A stretch of DNA of 64,000 nt from Marthasterias glacialis (Eukaryota; Echinodermata; Asteroidea; Forcipulatida; Asteriidae). Position numbers and translations under genes: made by a program. Each line of letters opens with the position of its first letter. The stretch's first letter is position 1. The stretch spans positions 4,524,320-4,588,319 of the forward strand of contig OU452219.1 of the NCBI GenBank assembly GCA_911728455.2, read 5' to 3'. Below are positions 33,165 to 48,100 of the stretch, in pieces. The notes under the pieces were generated by a model. The model was not told the origin of the DNA and searched no databases. It saw only the letters and a program-made list of their open reading frames with translations.

Positions 33165-36100
33165 CTAGAAAAATACGCAAAAAATATGAAAATGTTTAGG
33201 GCCATTCTGCTTAGCAGAACATTTTTCTTTACAAAAAAAAAAATGTATTCGTTAAGGGTACAAACATTAAATCAATTGCTTATTTATTTTCATACGCAAT
33301 TCATAGAAGTGAGCGTTGAGAAAGACCTAGGGAATCTGCCAAGACATCGGCTAAAATCACGCAAACCTTCTGGATCACCACACGCGCATTGGAAGTTGCA
33401 GGGTTTGATCCTAAGGCCACTTGGCAGAGTCTCAGGCAGGACGTTAAATTCGCCAACAAGGACCTTGTGCGAGACCCCTCTATTGTGCCACCTGGTTTCA
33501 ATCTAGGCAGACGACAATGGACAGCCCTCAATCAGATTCGCACCCTACATGCTAGGACTGCTCATCATCTCTTCCGGTGGAAGTTTCGGGACAACTCGAC
33601 TTGTGACTGTGGCCATCCAAACCAGACCATCCCACACATTGTAAAATGACCGCACATTAAGGAAATTCCCAGGTGGCATCCAGGAAATCCACCTTGTGAC
33701 AGATAATGCTCTGACCTGGCTCACCAACTTGGACCTTGCCTTGTAGGAAACTGTATAGACGTCATACGAAAGAAGAAGAAGAATACGGTAACCAGAAATG
33801 AATGACATCAAATGTCAGTTGGTTGCAGATTGTGGTTCAAACCCATCAGTTGTATAAACCTGAATCCGGAAATTTGGCTTGTACAAAATGTTACCAGCAA
33901 TGAAACAGTCAGCCCACAACCCTGTTTGTAAGTGTGACATAATTCCACTGTAAGCCTGGCCCACTTCACACACAAAATGGCTCCAACGTTTACCGAAAGC
34001 CCATAGGAAATGCATTAGCTTTTTTTCTTTCTGTGAGGACTTTTTGATGGACGTAATCTTTGTACTTGCCTTTCACCCATTTGCAAAGACTCAAGGCCTT
34101 GTCAGAATGAGCAGTTTCTGACCTGAGAAATGCCTGAAATAAGTGATTGTCGAGCACAATTACTCGCTAACGTATCCCAGCTTTGACGCCTGACATAGCG
34201 AATCCTTCGTGTATGCAGCAGATGAATTGATGTTAAGTATTCTTTTAAATAAAACTGTTTTTTTTTATCAACAAGGTTATTTTAGGTTTTGCTCTGCACC
34301 GATGTACCATGAAGCAAAATATTTGGTGCTTATTCAAATGTCGGTGTTGGGGCAAAAACTAAGATCACGCTGCTTTTTAACCAAGATTCAATCAACTTAC
34401 ATCAGATAAACTTTGAGAGAAAAAAAAACAATAATCATAATAACAATCTACTGCTCAAGTAAAAATGACTTTTCATTTCATTACAATGGGGACAGAAATA
34501 TTATTGGTTGCAATAAATAGAGTCAAAAAACAATTACATTCAATGTTACGGGCAAAGCAAAATTGACATTGCACAAGACCTTTGCCTTAAAAAAAAAGAA
34601 GAAAAAAAAAAAGAAAAAGGAAAAGGAAGACGCAGCTTTTATGCACCCACAGTATGGTTTGGAAACTTTTGGATGATTTTAAATCTCATGGAACATTCTC
34701 ATTGTCACAAGAGTATTGTTATTGACACACTTCACCTGACGTCATCTCCCAATGATAACTTTTTGGCTGTACCATTTTGGATGTCAGATTCCCCTGTGTG
34801 TTGCTATGCAGTGTGCATTTTATGGTGAGACGTTCACCACATCTTTACATGCAGACTGCAGCCGCGTCAATCCAACGGGTCTCGTGGAAGAGCGGTCCAG
34901 ATCAGCGGACTCAAGTTCTATTGTTGTCAGCAGCAGAGTGTGGGTTCGAATCCAAATCACGGCACTTGTGTCCTTGAGCAAGATTCTTTAGCATAATTGC
35001 TTTGTCCTTCGGATGGGACATTAAGCCGTAGGTCCCATGTACTAGGATGGGTAGTGCACGTGAAAGATCCCAGAATACTTATCGTGGAAGAGTAGGGGAA
35101 TTACGCCGGTGTTTCTGGTTCACATAGCAAGCACCCTTGTCTACAGGTTTCCTCAGGTTTGAGAGCTACAAGGATTAAGTTCACTTATGAAGCATCCTTG
35201 GTTTCACTACCAGAAATATATAATAATAATAATAACATGGATGTACTTACTTGTAGATCTCTTGTGCTTTGGCTGGTACTTTGCTAATCGCTGTTGCTTT
35301 CAGCTCTTGACATGCTATCCAAAATCTACAACACCAAAGTCAAAATGGATGTCAACAATGCATAGAAAACGAGCCTAACATATAAAATACTGAACAAGGT
35401 CATTCCACAAGGATACTGTTGATCTCGCATTCGACTTTGGAAAGTTTGAAAGATAATGTTTCTTTACAAACATAAAGTTTGAGTTGCAAATCATTTCTAT
35501 CTTTTGATTTGTTTTTAACTTTATTTTATTACTATTATTGTTATTACTGGTTTTTTTTTAAGGTGTTAAAGAACACATTTTCATAGTTTAAGTTTTACAA
35601 CATAAGACCATTAACATTTGTTTGCATTTATGCAACAGGTCTTTTTGGTGTGGTAAGCAGTTTGCAACAGTTTTTATTTTCGAAATAAATACAGGTTATA
35701 CAATCAACAAAACACGATCGAAATGTCAAACTTAAAATTGGTTGAGGTACTAGAGTAGGGATTAGACATGTCAAAACAATTGTTAATATCACAGAAATGT
35801 TGACAAAATGAATTAAACGGAAACAAGTACCAACAAACCAATGTTTCATACATGACGCACCATACTGTGTCAGGATAAGTTATCAACCACACTGTCTGGT
35901 CAATATGAAGCTTTCAAAAAAAGTGTTTCCACGGTTACCTTAGATTCTCTTGACTGAATTCCTTGGCAAGGAACCTTGCAAACTGGTCTCGGCCTAACGG
36001 ATCCTTCAGCAGATCGTCGAAGGAGAAGCCCCACTTCTTGACACGCCACACGGGTACATCCTTCAGGTTCCTGCCCGAATCAAATGAATTATTCATGAGT

Positions 36101-39100
36101 GAGAGGGAAATACAGACAGAGTAACAAAAGGTCTACCAAAAAATTATGCACGGCCGAGGAAGACAGTCGGACGTTGCAGCCTTGATGAGTTGTCCGTTGA
36201 GTGTTTCCACGGTGAGTGAAGACACTGAGAATAGACAGAGCTGCAAGTTGTGTATATCAGTGATGGGCAATTAACATAGCACTGTCTCTCTCTGCCTTGC
36301 TCTATGGTCAGCTCAGTCACTAAATCCAACCCGAGTAGATTTAACGTATGATTTTAATCTGACAATGAGTGCAGGTCCGGTCGGGACCCCCCCCCCCCCC
36401 CAATCCAGGGTCCAACAGATACAGTAGATAGTGAAGGTACATGCACCTACAATGAATCAAGTACAATGTTTGATCGGTAGTACAGATAGTAAAAGAAGCA
36501 GGTGATTGTGTCTTGAATCACTGTGGCTGAGCGAGGTGGGAGGTAGTCGGGGGGGGGGGGGGTGGCTTTCTCACTATCAGCACAGAGGAGGCTCCGGTTC
36601 AGCTATCAGCAAATCTTGCGGTTTTATCGATAAAATAGGATCTCCGTATCTCACTTGCAGACAGGAACCTTAAGAAAACTGTCATTCCTACGCATCCCCC
36701 CAGTCAACTTTATCCCACACTTTATCTAAGTTTGTTACACAGGATGAACTTCTTAAGTCAAATGATGCCAATCACCACAGAAGTAGCAATTTAGCTAAAG
36801 GAAGAATGTTTCTTTCTCCAGCTGATGATCGGACGATAGCGCCGACTCAAACCCCTTTAATTTCTTGATGACTTGGAGTACCCTGACCTCATTTTGACTG
36901 TGTCTTTCAGGATGGTGTTCCTGTACCATATAATAATCCGTTTCACCTACTACAGGGTGAACTTAGCAGGCATACATGTACAATTGTAGTGTGACCTTTA
37001 TGTCTAATGTTTCGCATCTTTGTCTTGAGGTGACTGAGCCAAAATAGCATTGATTCTCAGCTTATTTGAGCCCCGTAGAGGGGAAGTATCGGAGTTATAA
37101 ATCTCTGTATTACCGTTTGCGAGAATTTGCAGCCAAACACAACTTGACCAGTTGAAGCTTGCATTTTATCTTATTTGTAAGAGTTAGATTGGTTCACTGT
37201 TTGAATGCAGTTAGTTATCCAAGGAGAAGGTTGTTCATCAGAGTAAAAAGCAAAAGGTAAATGAAGTGGTTTGAAATTACACTAAAGGCTACAATTTTAT
37301 GCAAACTTATCAACTATTCTGTGAAGCTCAACAACATCCATGATTCAAATGATCAAGTACCATTTGTATTATGCTTCTACAGAGAGTTTTGTTTTAAAAA
37401 CACAACATCAGTTTCTTTTAAATAAAGTGTTTTTCTTTTTTTTTATAATTATTTTTAGTGTGTGAATAGAAACTTAATACTAACGAGCGTAAATAGTTGG
37501 CATCACATAGGATTTGGGCTGGCCATTGATTCCCGGGCCTGATTTCATATCACCGGTAAGCAGAAAATATAACAATGCATACCATAATATGGCATTTTGG
37601 CTGGTAAACTGTTTCTGTTTAAAGCACATGGACAACATTGGTAATTGTCAAAGACAGGTATCCAAATTTATGTGACCCAACATAAGGATGAAATAACAAA
37701 CCTGCAAAAGTTTAAGCTCAATCGGTCATCGGAGTCACAAGAAAATAATAAAAATAAAAAAAACACTATATGTTTTCACTGTTTTCGGGTATTGGACTTG
37801 CGAGATCAAAACTAATAGTTTTATGAATTTCCTCAAGACTATAGCATTTCAAGCAAAAATGTTTGAAGGGAAGTTTCCCAACATGACCGTCATTTTACCT
37901 CGTAAGTTATGTGTAAATATGGAAACATTCATAGTTTCAATCTTACCAACGTTGTGCACACCCTTAACCACTTTACGTCGTCGATGTCTTTTTCAGCCAA
38001 ACTTTTCAAAACTGAATTACGGCGGACTTTTACGAATTACCGTAACAACTTTGGAACGTCCTCTTTTGGTTGCGGTCATTTGTCCGGCTGACGTATAATT
38101 ACACCCCCCCCCAGACAATCCATTGTGTAGCGAGCACAGGCACGCACCTACTGTGCTACGCTTCATTTCCCCCATGCAAAGAGGGATAAAGACTTGTTGT
38201 TGTACAAACTGACACTTATGAGAGATCGATAGGCTGCCATCATTATTTATCATTGTATTCAGCATACGGGACTCACTAAGTTCAAGATTCCAGCATACCA
38301 TTGTGGGTTATCGGCCGTGGCTTACAACCAAGGTTCGGGCCTATTCATGGTTACTCATTCCATATTTTCTCAAAAGAGAACGAAAGATCCCAGCGCACTT
38401 TCATTTTATGAGATCGTCCTGTGTCTTCAATTTGTTTAGGCAGGGTTTCATTGTGACAACAATATTCTTACAAAACTTATTTAAAAAAAAAAAAAAAAAA
38501 ACTTTAGGAGGTCAAAAAAAGGTCTTAAAAATAAAACCGCGCAGAAGCATGTTAAAGAGTTTTCAATGCCGATGTGAAGTGGTTATTAAAAGTATGATAA
38601 ATCTGTGCTGAGCAAATATGGGTTGTTACCAGTTAGATGAATTTGCCATGTTCTTTTACAACTGGACAAACTTTTGTTGTTAATCATCGTCAGTGAATGA
38701 GCAATGATATTGACGTCATTCAGCCCATCTCAATTCACACAATCATCCGAGACTCTGTCCCTCTGAGGAAGAACGTAAAAGAACTGGCGGTTTGACTAAG
38801 AGGTCACTGACCCCATCAACGCTCTCTCTCTCCGTTGTCTACTTACATCGTTGTGGCTGCCTCCCACATCGAGGGATCATCGGATAGCCAAGGATTTGAT
38901 CCTTCTGTTGGTGCTGACAGGAAACTATCGTAGTCTCGGTACTGCTGACAGTAACTTATCAATCTGTTTAGAGTGGAGGAAAATGCTTGACAGGTTAGAA
39001 ACTTATAGCATTAATAGTTTTACGTCCTTACTTATATCATTCTTCTTTTCTTAAGTTTGTTGGGGGCGGGGGTGGTTATGGTTCATGACTATGTAAAGAA

Positions 39101-42100
39101 ACTTACAGGATTTGCCAACACTTAAGACAGATTTGCGAACAGATACAGGGATTTCAACACCATCATGCCATCAGGTTAGTAATTTTTCTGCAGTGTTAAT
39201 ATTAATGTTTCCATTAATGTATATTTGTATAGAGTACAAAACAATTTCCGATGTGTTGTAGCTATTAACTGTAATCATTGGCTGAATAAATGATCTTATC
39301 TTATCTTATCTTATCATGAGAATTGCCAGATTTATTCAACATTAGAACAGACAAATACATCGAGACATTAACACTTGGAATTTTCCTGCAAGATGTACAT
39401 GACAACTGTTGTCAGCCAAATGACCAAATCTGGATCTACTCACCCCACCCCGCTTGTAGTTAGGGAACCTACTCTTAAGTTAAGGATACCAACATTCTCA
39501 TATCAGGAATCTTTTAGATTTAGTTATAAATGCAAACGATATTTGGGAAACAAATGTTGATGGACCAGGTTCAAAGTTTTTTGCATTTACATGTTTGTTT
39601 TAATTTTATTATTTACTTAACAAAACTTCATATTTGTTTATCAGTTTATGGTAGCTTGCAATTTGTATAAACTCACACAAGTGTTTCATTTTGCTTACTT
39701 TTAATCAAACTTTCCCAGTTCTTGCATACAGTGATGAAATATTTTTTTAAAATGCTAACATAAAGAATAATTTTAAAAAGAAACAACGTTCAGATGAAAA
39801 GACGACCTTGGAATCCACAGCCCCCCCATAGCTATTCTTTTATATGGTTCAGTGATGGTTGGTGCAGCCCATGACAAAACGTATCTTTACCTTATGGGTT
39901 GGTGGGTAAGCGTAGGGCATTTCAAAGCAATTTCACCGTCACTAGCAAACAACATAGCAAGAGAGCAAAGACACACAATCATGCAAAGGAAAAGACAAAA
40001 ATGTAGAGAAGAAAACAGTGCAAAGAACACAGTGGTAGGAAAGAGCCATAAAGAAAACTGGTTAATCTGCAAACAAGAGCAAAACACCAAACAAATAAAA
40101 CAACAGTGTGGATAAGAAAAAAACAACTGTGTTTAAAATTTGTATAATTTATCTTCTTTTCTTTTGCTTCTTTTGTTTTATTTGCATTTTACCCACACAC
40201 CGATTTGTGTTAAGCACTGTTAAGCACTGTATACCCAGTACTCTCCCAAGTTCTGTGAAAAAAATCCACAGCCATATTACTCTAGTGGGATTCGAACCCA
40301 AGACCTTTGCCATTCTAGAGAAGATGTCTTACGAACTAGACCCCCGAGATTGCCCGGTAGTTCAAGGCCGTTCCAATCCTTTATTTCAGCAGAGGATACC
40401 GCAGCTTTTGTTTTGGTTTTGATTTTGTTTTTGTTTGTTTGTTTGTGATGCTTGTCATGTGAGGGTCTCTCTCAATCAGGGCAAACTTCAAACTTAATCA
40501 AGAGCACGCAGGGTATACACTCACTTCAAACAGCAACAAACTTAAAAGCATATTTCAACATTCGATTAATTATTGCGATGCCTTGGCTTCCAAAAGTGTG
40601 AAAGCCTCAAAGAAGAGTGAAGCCAACTTGGATAAAATGCACCAAGGAGCTTAGAAAAAATTCGTAATTACTGGAAGAAAATACACAACACAACAATTAT
40701 GTTCAGACAGCATCAGTTTAGGGTTAGTTTCCATGATTTCACGAAAAAAACATGCATGTGTTACATGTACATATAACATTTGTACACATGCAAATGTACA
40801 CATGCACTCACGCAAATATAAACACATGCACAAATTGGCCCATTGACCCAATTCACCTGACGTCATCACTCCCACAATAATCTGGGTTTCGCCAATTTGG
40901 GAGTCAATGTCCCCATGTGTTAAACAGTGTAGTGCGCATTTTAGGCGATGCTGCATTCACATGCCTGGCATAAAATTTTTACGTGCAACTTGACTCCGAA
41001 AATGGCCAGCATGGCAGACAGCAGCTGCATGTGACGTTGGTGTAAGGGGTGATTGCGCAACATTGAGATATTAAAAATGTTTACCCCTAGCAGTACCCCG
41101 CGCCAATTAAATCGGCCCAATTTTCCGACTGTGCATTTATAAGGCATTTCTACTGGTGACAACACATCATGGGACCTTCAAACACCTTGGTGAAAGTTCA
41201 AGTTGTGACCAAAGTTGTGACCACAGTTTGAATTTTTGTATGCTTTGACTTAAGTTATTGTTTCTAAAAAAAAAAATTATTGGTAATTTACAAATGAAAG
41301 TAGTAATTTCCAGCTGAGAATGCATGGCATTACGAGTATTGGATAGAAGGCACTGCTAGGGTTAATCCTGTTGGTAAGTGATGACGTTTCGGAGCCAGAA
41401 GTACAATGTAAACGAATGGTATACATACATGTACATGAACATTCGTTACACTGCACTTCCGGCTCCAAAACGTCATCACTTACCAACAGGATGCTCAGAT
41501 GTCGCAAAGTAGGTTGAGATACAAACAGAAAAAGGAGAAACAAAATTTCTGGTCTCACGGAACAACTCTTTTGGAATTACTGTACTTACAGTTCAGCTAC
41601 TTTTGATGTCTTATACTGTCTCTTTTCTAACCTTGCTGCCTGCATTTCAACCTGAGTAAAGAAATTGGTGGGGGAAAAATGCGTGAATAAACGTTTTCGA
41701 CACTGGAGAAAATCCCAGTCCCAAAAAAGGAAACTCATAACATCCATACAGCTAATAAATAATATTTAGGCACAGAATCCGAAAAGGCATTACCAACTTC
41801 TACACAAAGCAATAGATCAGGTATGACTGGACAAAATATCTATCGATTTCTCTCAGCCAATAAGAGGGGGGGGGGGGGGAAATAACAACTTTAAGCTGTA
41901 AGTACCGAACATCAATCTAGAAGACATAAACCCATTTGATGAAAGGAATTATGATTAGCGTAAGTATCTGTTCAGTTCATGTGCGCAATTTCAGCGCTCA
42001 TTGTTGTACGGTGTTTGTTTCATTATCTGCCAATCCAACCAAACACAACATTGGCTGAGGGGTCGATGACACATGTCATTGGATTAGAAGCGGATATAAT

Positions 42101-45100
42101 TCAAGCCAGCATATGTTCTGGGGCACCTGCGAAAGACAGCGAGGACACTTTCAGACAAAATTCTGACGAGGCATGGACATACAGTTGCTTCATTTAAAGA
42201 TGCAGGCTCGTCCCCATTACCCGACAGCCGTTTTACGTGGCACGAAAGATCATGTAGATGATTTTGTACACACGTACAAGGTGAAACAAGTTGCCTTTCT
42301 CACTGCGAGAGATACCCCAACGGCAATTTTTTCCTGCCGAGCCTGTATCTTTAACAGGCCCTTTAAGATGACCGTTGCTGAATGTTAATCAATGCAAAAC
42401 GATAGATCCATGAACATTGCTGGTGCTAATGACTTGTGTATTCCAGTATAACGGCAAATCACAGACGAATATCTATTGTGATCAAGTTCCATGAAGACTT
42501 ATTTTGTAACATCCGGTTTCGATTTTCATTACACAACTTCAAACGAATGGTGTTGAAGAATTCCCAAGAAAGAAAGAACTCTAGTCTGTGCACAATGTCA
42601 CGTACATATGGGAATCTAAAGAGGTTCTTGCACACCACGCATGTTTGGTTACTGGACCCCACATTAATCTCCTGCCAGCGGGGAAAGGGTCATGGGACAT
42701 AGCTCATCTCAACTTTACAAGATATCCCCATGAGATGGTGTCTAGTGAAGACAGTGGTTGGGGCGGGGGGTGAGGGGGGGGGGATGGCGGCACGCTGTGG
42801 TATAATCCCCAAGTGTGATGAACTGCGCAGATATCCCAGCATGCATTGCTGGGGGTCCAGAGAGGCGTTAAGGCGTGGAATAACCAGGTGAGTACCAGGT
42901 TCTTAAGCCTGGGGGATAAAGCTGCGATGTAGATGCCATCGTACAGCAGGGAGTCCTGTACGCAATGTACTCAATGGAAATGTAGTTACCTGAATGAAGT
43001 AAGACATGCATGCTAATAGGCAAAGTCTGAGCACCAAGCCAGCGAACACTGTCCGTAAATGCATCCGCTCAAAATTAGTGGCCAAATTTTGTTCATGAAG
43101 TTACGAAAGCATATTGACATTTAAAGAAAAAAAATAATAGTAATACTGAACATTTCTAGAGTGCCAGCATCCGTCTGAAAAGACGCTCAAGGCGCTTAAC
43201 ACCATTATACAGAAATCAAAGACAAAATAATATTTTATTAATTAGGAGAACTACGATCAAACAGATATGTTTTCAGAGAGGATTTGAAGTCAGATATGGA
43301 GGGCATACTACAAACTTCTTGAGAAAGAGTATTCCAGAGAGTAGGAATCCCCCCCCCCAAAGAAGAAAACCCCAGTATATTTGAAAAGTGTAGATCTAAA
43401 TGGAGTCAAGTCAGATATAATACTAATCTTAAAAAATGCTTCAGACCATAATACATACATCATTTTTTTAAATATTTCATATTGTTATTGTATAAAATTA
43501 CTGTTCTTTTTTCTGTTTGACTTTATCATGTAACTGTCTTTTTTTTTTCTTCTTCTTCTTTTTTTGTTGGGGTTGGGGGTGGGGGTGGGGGTGGGGTTGT
43601 GCAGGTAGGCTACGAAGATTTCCCTTCAAACCAAATTCCAAGTTATATTATCTTGACACTGCTACAATGAATTCATGAAGCCACGTGGAAATAACCTCAT
43701 CCGTTCTCCTACAAATGCCTAAGACTGTTATATTACGGATAGAGGATCTTAGACAGAAACATTTCAAGCACAAATTACTCCTCTCACAATTCATGGAACT
43801 ACGCGCTCTTTATCTTTGGAGGTGCTGTACACAGACCCAACTCATGAATAATTCAATAGATGCGAGGAAGGTCTCCGCGAGTCATTGCCCCCCTATGCCT
43901 TTGCCAGCTTGCGTGACAGTCTAGCCGACACCCTGTGAGACGTAGACAGCCAAAATGAGCAAATCTCAAGTGGTAAAAACCCAATCAATTTATCCAACGA
44001 AGCACAAATGACTAATTTAACAATAAATAGGCGGAATAAAAATTCCTTGTAGCTATCTCGGCAGGTGAGGGGGGCCTGGGGACAGACGGGGGATAGTTAG
44101 CAAGGGGTTGAGTGGAGTGCATGGGGGGTTGGGTGGTGGGGGTGGGGGGGGGAGGAAGTTATTCACAGCAGGTGTGGAAATCAAGTGTAGGAAAAACACA
44201 ATGACGACATTTTTAAAACTACCCTCTCATTACAAAGGAAAGTTGTTGACAAGGCGACATACATCCATGTTAGCGTAAAACCAAAATCATATTCACTACC
44301 CTTGATGCAGTTATGACGTCACTTAAAAAGGTGAGAGTTAACATGTCTGAGGAGCGCCAGCAATTTGGGCAACTAAGAAACTTCATGTACCCTAAAGAAT
44401 CTAAGTCACTCCAATCCCAAATCTGTGGACGCTGATAAAATGGTTGGTTTGGCTGTACACATTTCTTAAACATGTCAGTTGGCAAGTTTTGAAATTTTTT
44501 CATCAAATCCTTGACTCAGCCTTGATTTCTGTATGTTCCGTTCCCACCGGTAATAATCCACTTGGAACCTCATTACTCCACAATGATAACCGAACAATAA
44601 CTTTGCTACTCTCTGTGTTACTTTTGCTAATGAAAGGTTTTCCTTGTGAATATGTCCATGATGACAACCAATCAAGAATACGCAGTAAATGCTGTTGTTT
44701 TGGATCTGTTTTTAATTTTGTTTTTAATTTTTTTTTTTTATGGGCAAAAGATGCTTACAATAAACGATTGCTGGCAGGCAATTTATAATTCATTGGTTTT
44801 CTTCTCAAGGTAAATAGTCACCACTAACTATAAAAAGGTGAACCCATTCTGAAGCCACCTCTCGATAATCCTTTCCAGACTCCTTAAAGAAATGGCATTC
44901 TCTAATAGAGTTATTCCCCATAAATCAGTCTTACTTTTGAGAAATAATTCAGCTCCCAAAAAGTTTCCATTTTGTTCATTCTCTCAAACATGCTTGTCGC
45001 CTACACTAGCGTGTTGGCACATGTGCGTATTTTGTTTGCATGGGGGTAGTGCTGTGCGGTCACTGTATGGTGACGCGAATGACTCCTAGCTGAGTTCCTT

Positions 45101-48100
45101 TGGTTTTTCATAAGGTATGAGGTTTCCTCATGAACCCTTTCAGGTTCAGCCACAAGGAAACCCTTGTCTGAGCAGATTCCCACAGGTTTCCATAAGGTAA
45201 ATGACTCCTAGCTGAGTTCCTTTGGTTTTTCATAAGGTATGAGGTTTCCTCATGAACCCTTTCAGGTTCAGCCACAAGGAAACCCTTGTCTGAGCAGATT
45301 CCCACAGGTTTCCATAAGGGAAATGACTCCTAGCTGAGTTCCTTTGGTTTTTCATAAGGTATGAGGTTTCCTCATGAACCCTTTCAGGTTCAGCCACAAG
45401 GAAACCCTTGTCTGAGCAGATTCCCACAGGTTTCCATAAGGGAAATGACTCCTAGCTGAGTTCCTTTGGTTTTTCATAAGGTATGAGGTTTTCTCATGAA
45501 CCCTTTCAGGTTCAGCTTAAGGAAACCCTTGTCTGAGCAGATTCCCACAGGTTTCCATAAGGGAAATGACTCCTAGCTGAGTTCCTTTGGTTTTTCATAA
45601 GGTATAAGGTTTCCACATGAACCATTTCAGGTTCAGCCACAAGGAAACCCTTGTCTGATGCAGATTCCCACAGGTTTCCATAAGGAATAATTAAACAGCA
45701 ACCACACATTGCACCACCGTGCTCTCTCGCCACGCAGTGATGTAAATGTATTAAAAACGTTCAGCTCATCCCCAGCAAGAACAAGAAAATCAATTCCAAC
45801 CAATGGGAATTCCATAATGCCTCGCTGATTGAATGGCATTAAATAATATATATATATATATATATATTTTTAAAAAATGGGGGTGGGGGGCTTGGCTGCT
45901 AACTTCCCTTCCTACCCAATGCTGACAGATAACATGACAAGGCTTCATGAACAGACTGTGTATTTATTGATCAAGAGACATGATTAAATTCCATTCACTC
46001 ATATTCATTGAGACTGGGGTGCCTAATGGGACACGTGGACACACATTCAACATTTGTTCAGGGTTTTTATGCAGAGTGCCCCAGACGTACATGTAGAAAC
46101 CCATAGTTACCGAGTCAACCTATACAGGTCGTTTTAAAAATTTTCTCTGCTGATTTGGGGAATTTTTTGAAAGTTGCTTTTGCGATCCTCCAACAAAAAG
46201 TTACTGTTGGCGGGGTTTCTTTGTGGCGGGTGTATTGGCTGAGCGGTCTAGTGCGATGGACTCAAGATCTATAATTTACAGAATGTGGGTTCGAATCCTG
46301 GGCTGGTTAGTCGAGACACTTGTGTCCTTGAGCAAGGCACTTTATCATAATTGCTACTCTTGATCCAGGAGTAAAAAAAAATAGGTCCCTCGGGAGCTGG
46401 GAGTTACCTGCGATGGACTGGCATCCTGTCCAGGGAGAACAGAAAATATTCTCAGTTGTTCAACTCCAAGGAAACCGAGTTTAACACCGGCCTGATGAGC
46501 CATATTGGCCTGAGACTGACTTCACTTTTATGAAGAGCGCCCAAGACATACATGTAGAAACCCATAGTTACCGAGTCAACATATACAGGTTGGGTTTTTG
46601 TCTTTTTGAGGGATCCTTTTTTTTTTTTTTTTTAAAGGGGCTTTTATCTCATCTGAGAAAAAGTTACTGTTGTTGAGATTTTCCTTGCAAAGCTGGGCAT
46701 GTTTCACACACAGAACCAAACTGATGCTATCATTAGCTTTGAATTTATTCATAATGGCTTATCATGACTTAAACACTAAGGTATTTATGAATCAATGCTT
46801 GCTCTTGTATACATGAATTCTGATGGGCGTCGAGTGCTAATGGTTTACAACTTTCTCAAAATGTGCTCATAGGAAGCTTAGTAATGCCACTATTTATAAC
46901 TTGGATTATCTTAACCTATGTACAATTTACAGGCTACCCATTTTAGCACCACAGAGTTCAATTCTTTTAGCTTATATGTACATAATCATAACATAAAAGA
47001 CAAGCAAATAAACATATCTTACATGTGCCAAGGAATCAGGTTGATATGACAAAGCGTGGCTTTTTGTCAAGGATATCTTCTGCATATAACCGAATCCACT
47101 GGTCTTGTGATGTGTTTGGGGCCCCTTTTCTCAATTCTTTTCGTGGTCAGGTTTTACATGCTATAGCCTCTGCCAATAATATAATGTGTGTTTGTTATGT
47201 CTTTTTATTTGTTCATCAGTGTTATTTTTTTTGTATTTATTTAATTTTTTGTATTTATTTAGTTCTTACTAATTTATTTATTATTTTGGTAATAATTTTT
47301 GATACATATATATATATATATCAAATTTTCTTTGCTCACCCTATTTATTTATATATATATATGTATATATATAAATTGGGATGAGCAAACAAAATCTGGC
47401 TGATGCCGGACTCGAACCCGCAACCTCTCGAATACCGTACGAGGTCTCTAACCAACTGAGCTAACCAGCTCTATGTTGGTGGGCGGTCCTTACACCTTAT
47501 GAAAAAACCTGTAGTTGTATCTTTGAAAAAATCAACTTAATGCTCTAAATATTATTAGTATAACATGATCAAAGAACCCTACAAAATTTCTTTAACAGTA
47601 TTTAAAAAAATCACAGAAAAATTACAGAGGGATTAACTGATTAATTGAATCATCAAATGTCAAAACTTGGTTGAAATTTGCGTGAAAGATGCTAGAATTA
47701 ATTTTTGGCTGATCTGACCAAAATTTTTTAGATTTAAATAATTTTAAATCGCTATTTTCATAGTTTTGAAAAAGTTACAAGCTTTCATTGAAGGTATTGC
47801 ATCAAAAAATCTGCCAATGGTAAGTCGGGGGGGGTTAAAAAATAAAAAATGAATTATTGTCAGGATCTCGAAATTATCTCACGTCCATCAGACGTGTACA
47901 AACAGTTTTGCACGTAACATGTATTTTGTGCATTATCCCTGGCACATGAAAAAGGTTTCGTATGTTTTTCAGTTTGAAACAGCACCGTCTGTCAAAATTC
48001 CTTGAGAGAAAAAAACTACGTACAACTTTAAGAACAGGTCGACATGAATGCAGTTATTCAGCTTGAACATTGTTTGCTGAAAAGTTGAAAAGTCACTAAT

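Noticed and set aside
44270-44506. Minus-strand frame with [17 protein letters not shown]
   Set aside because: Tested as a DEP or R7H exon; it has no DEP motif and no fitting splice sites.
45001-45733. Serial minus-strand frames with repeated [16 protein letters not shown] peptide
   Set aside because: The 122-bp unit shifts frame at every copy, so no repeat protein can be made.
47395-47475. Possible tRNA gene on the minus strand
   Set aside because: D and T arms look good but the anticodon arm is irregular and the sequence runs into a SINE body, so it was listed as a SINE head.
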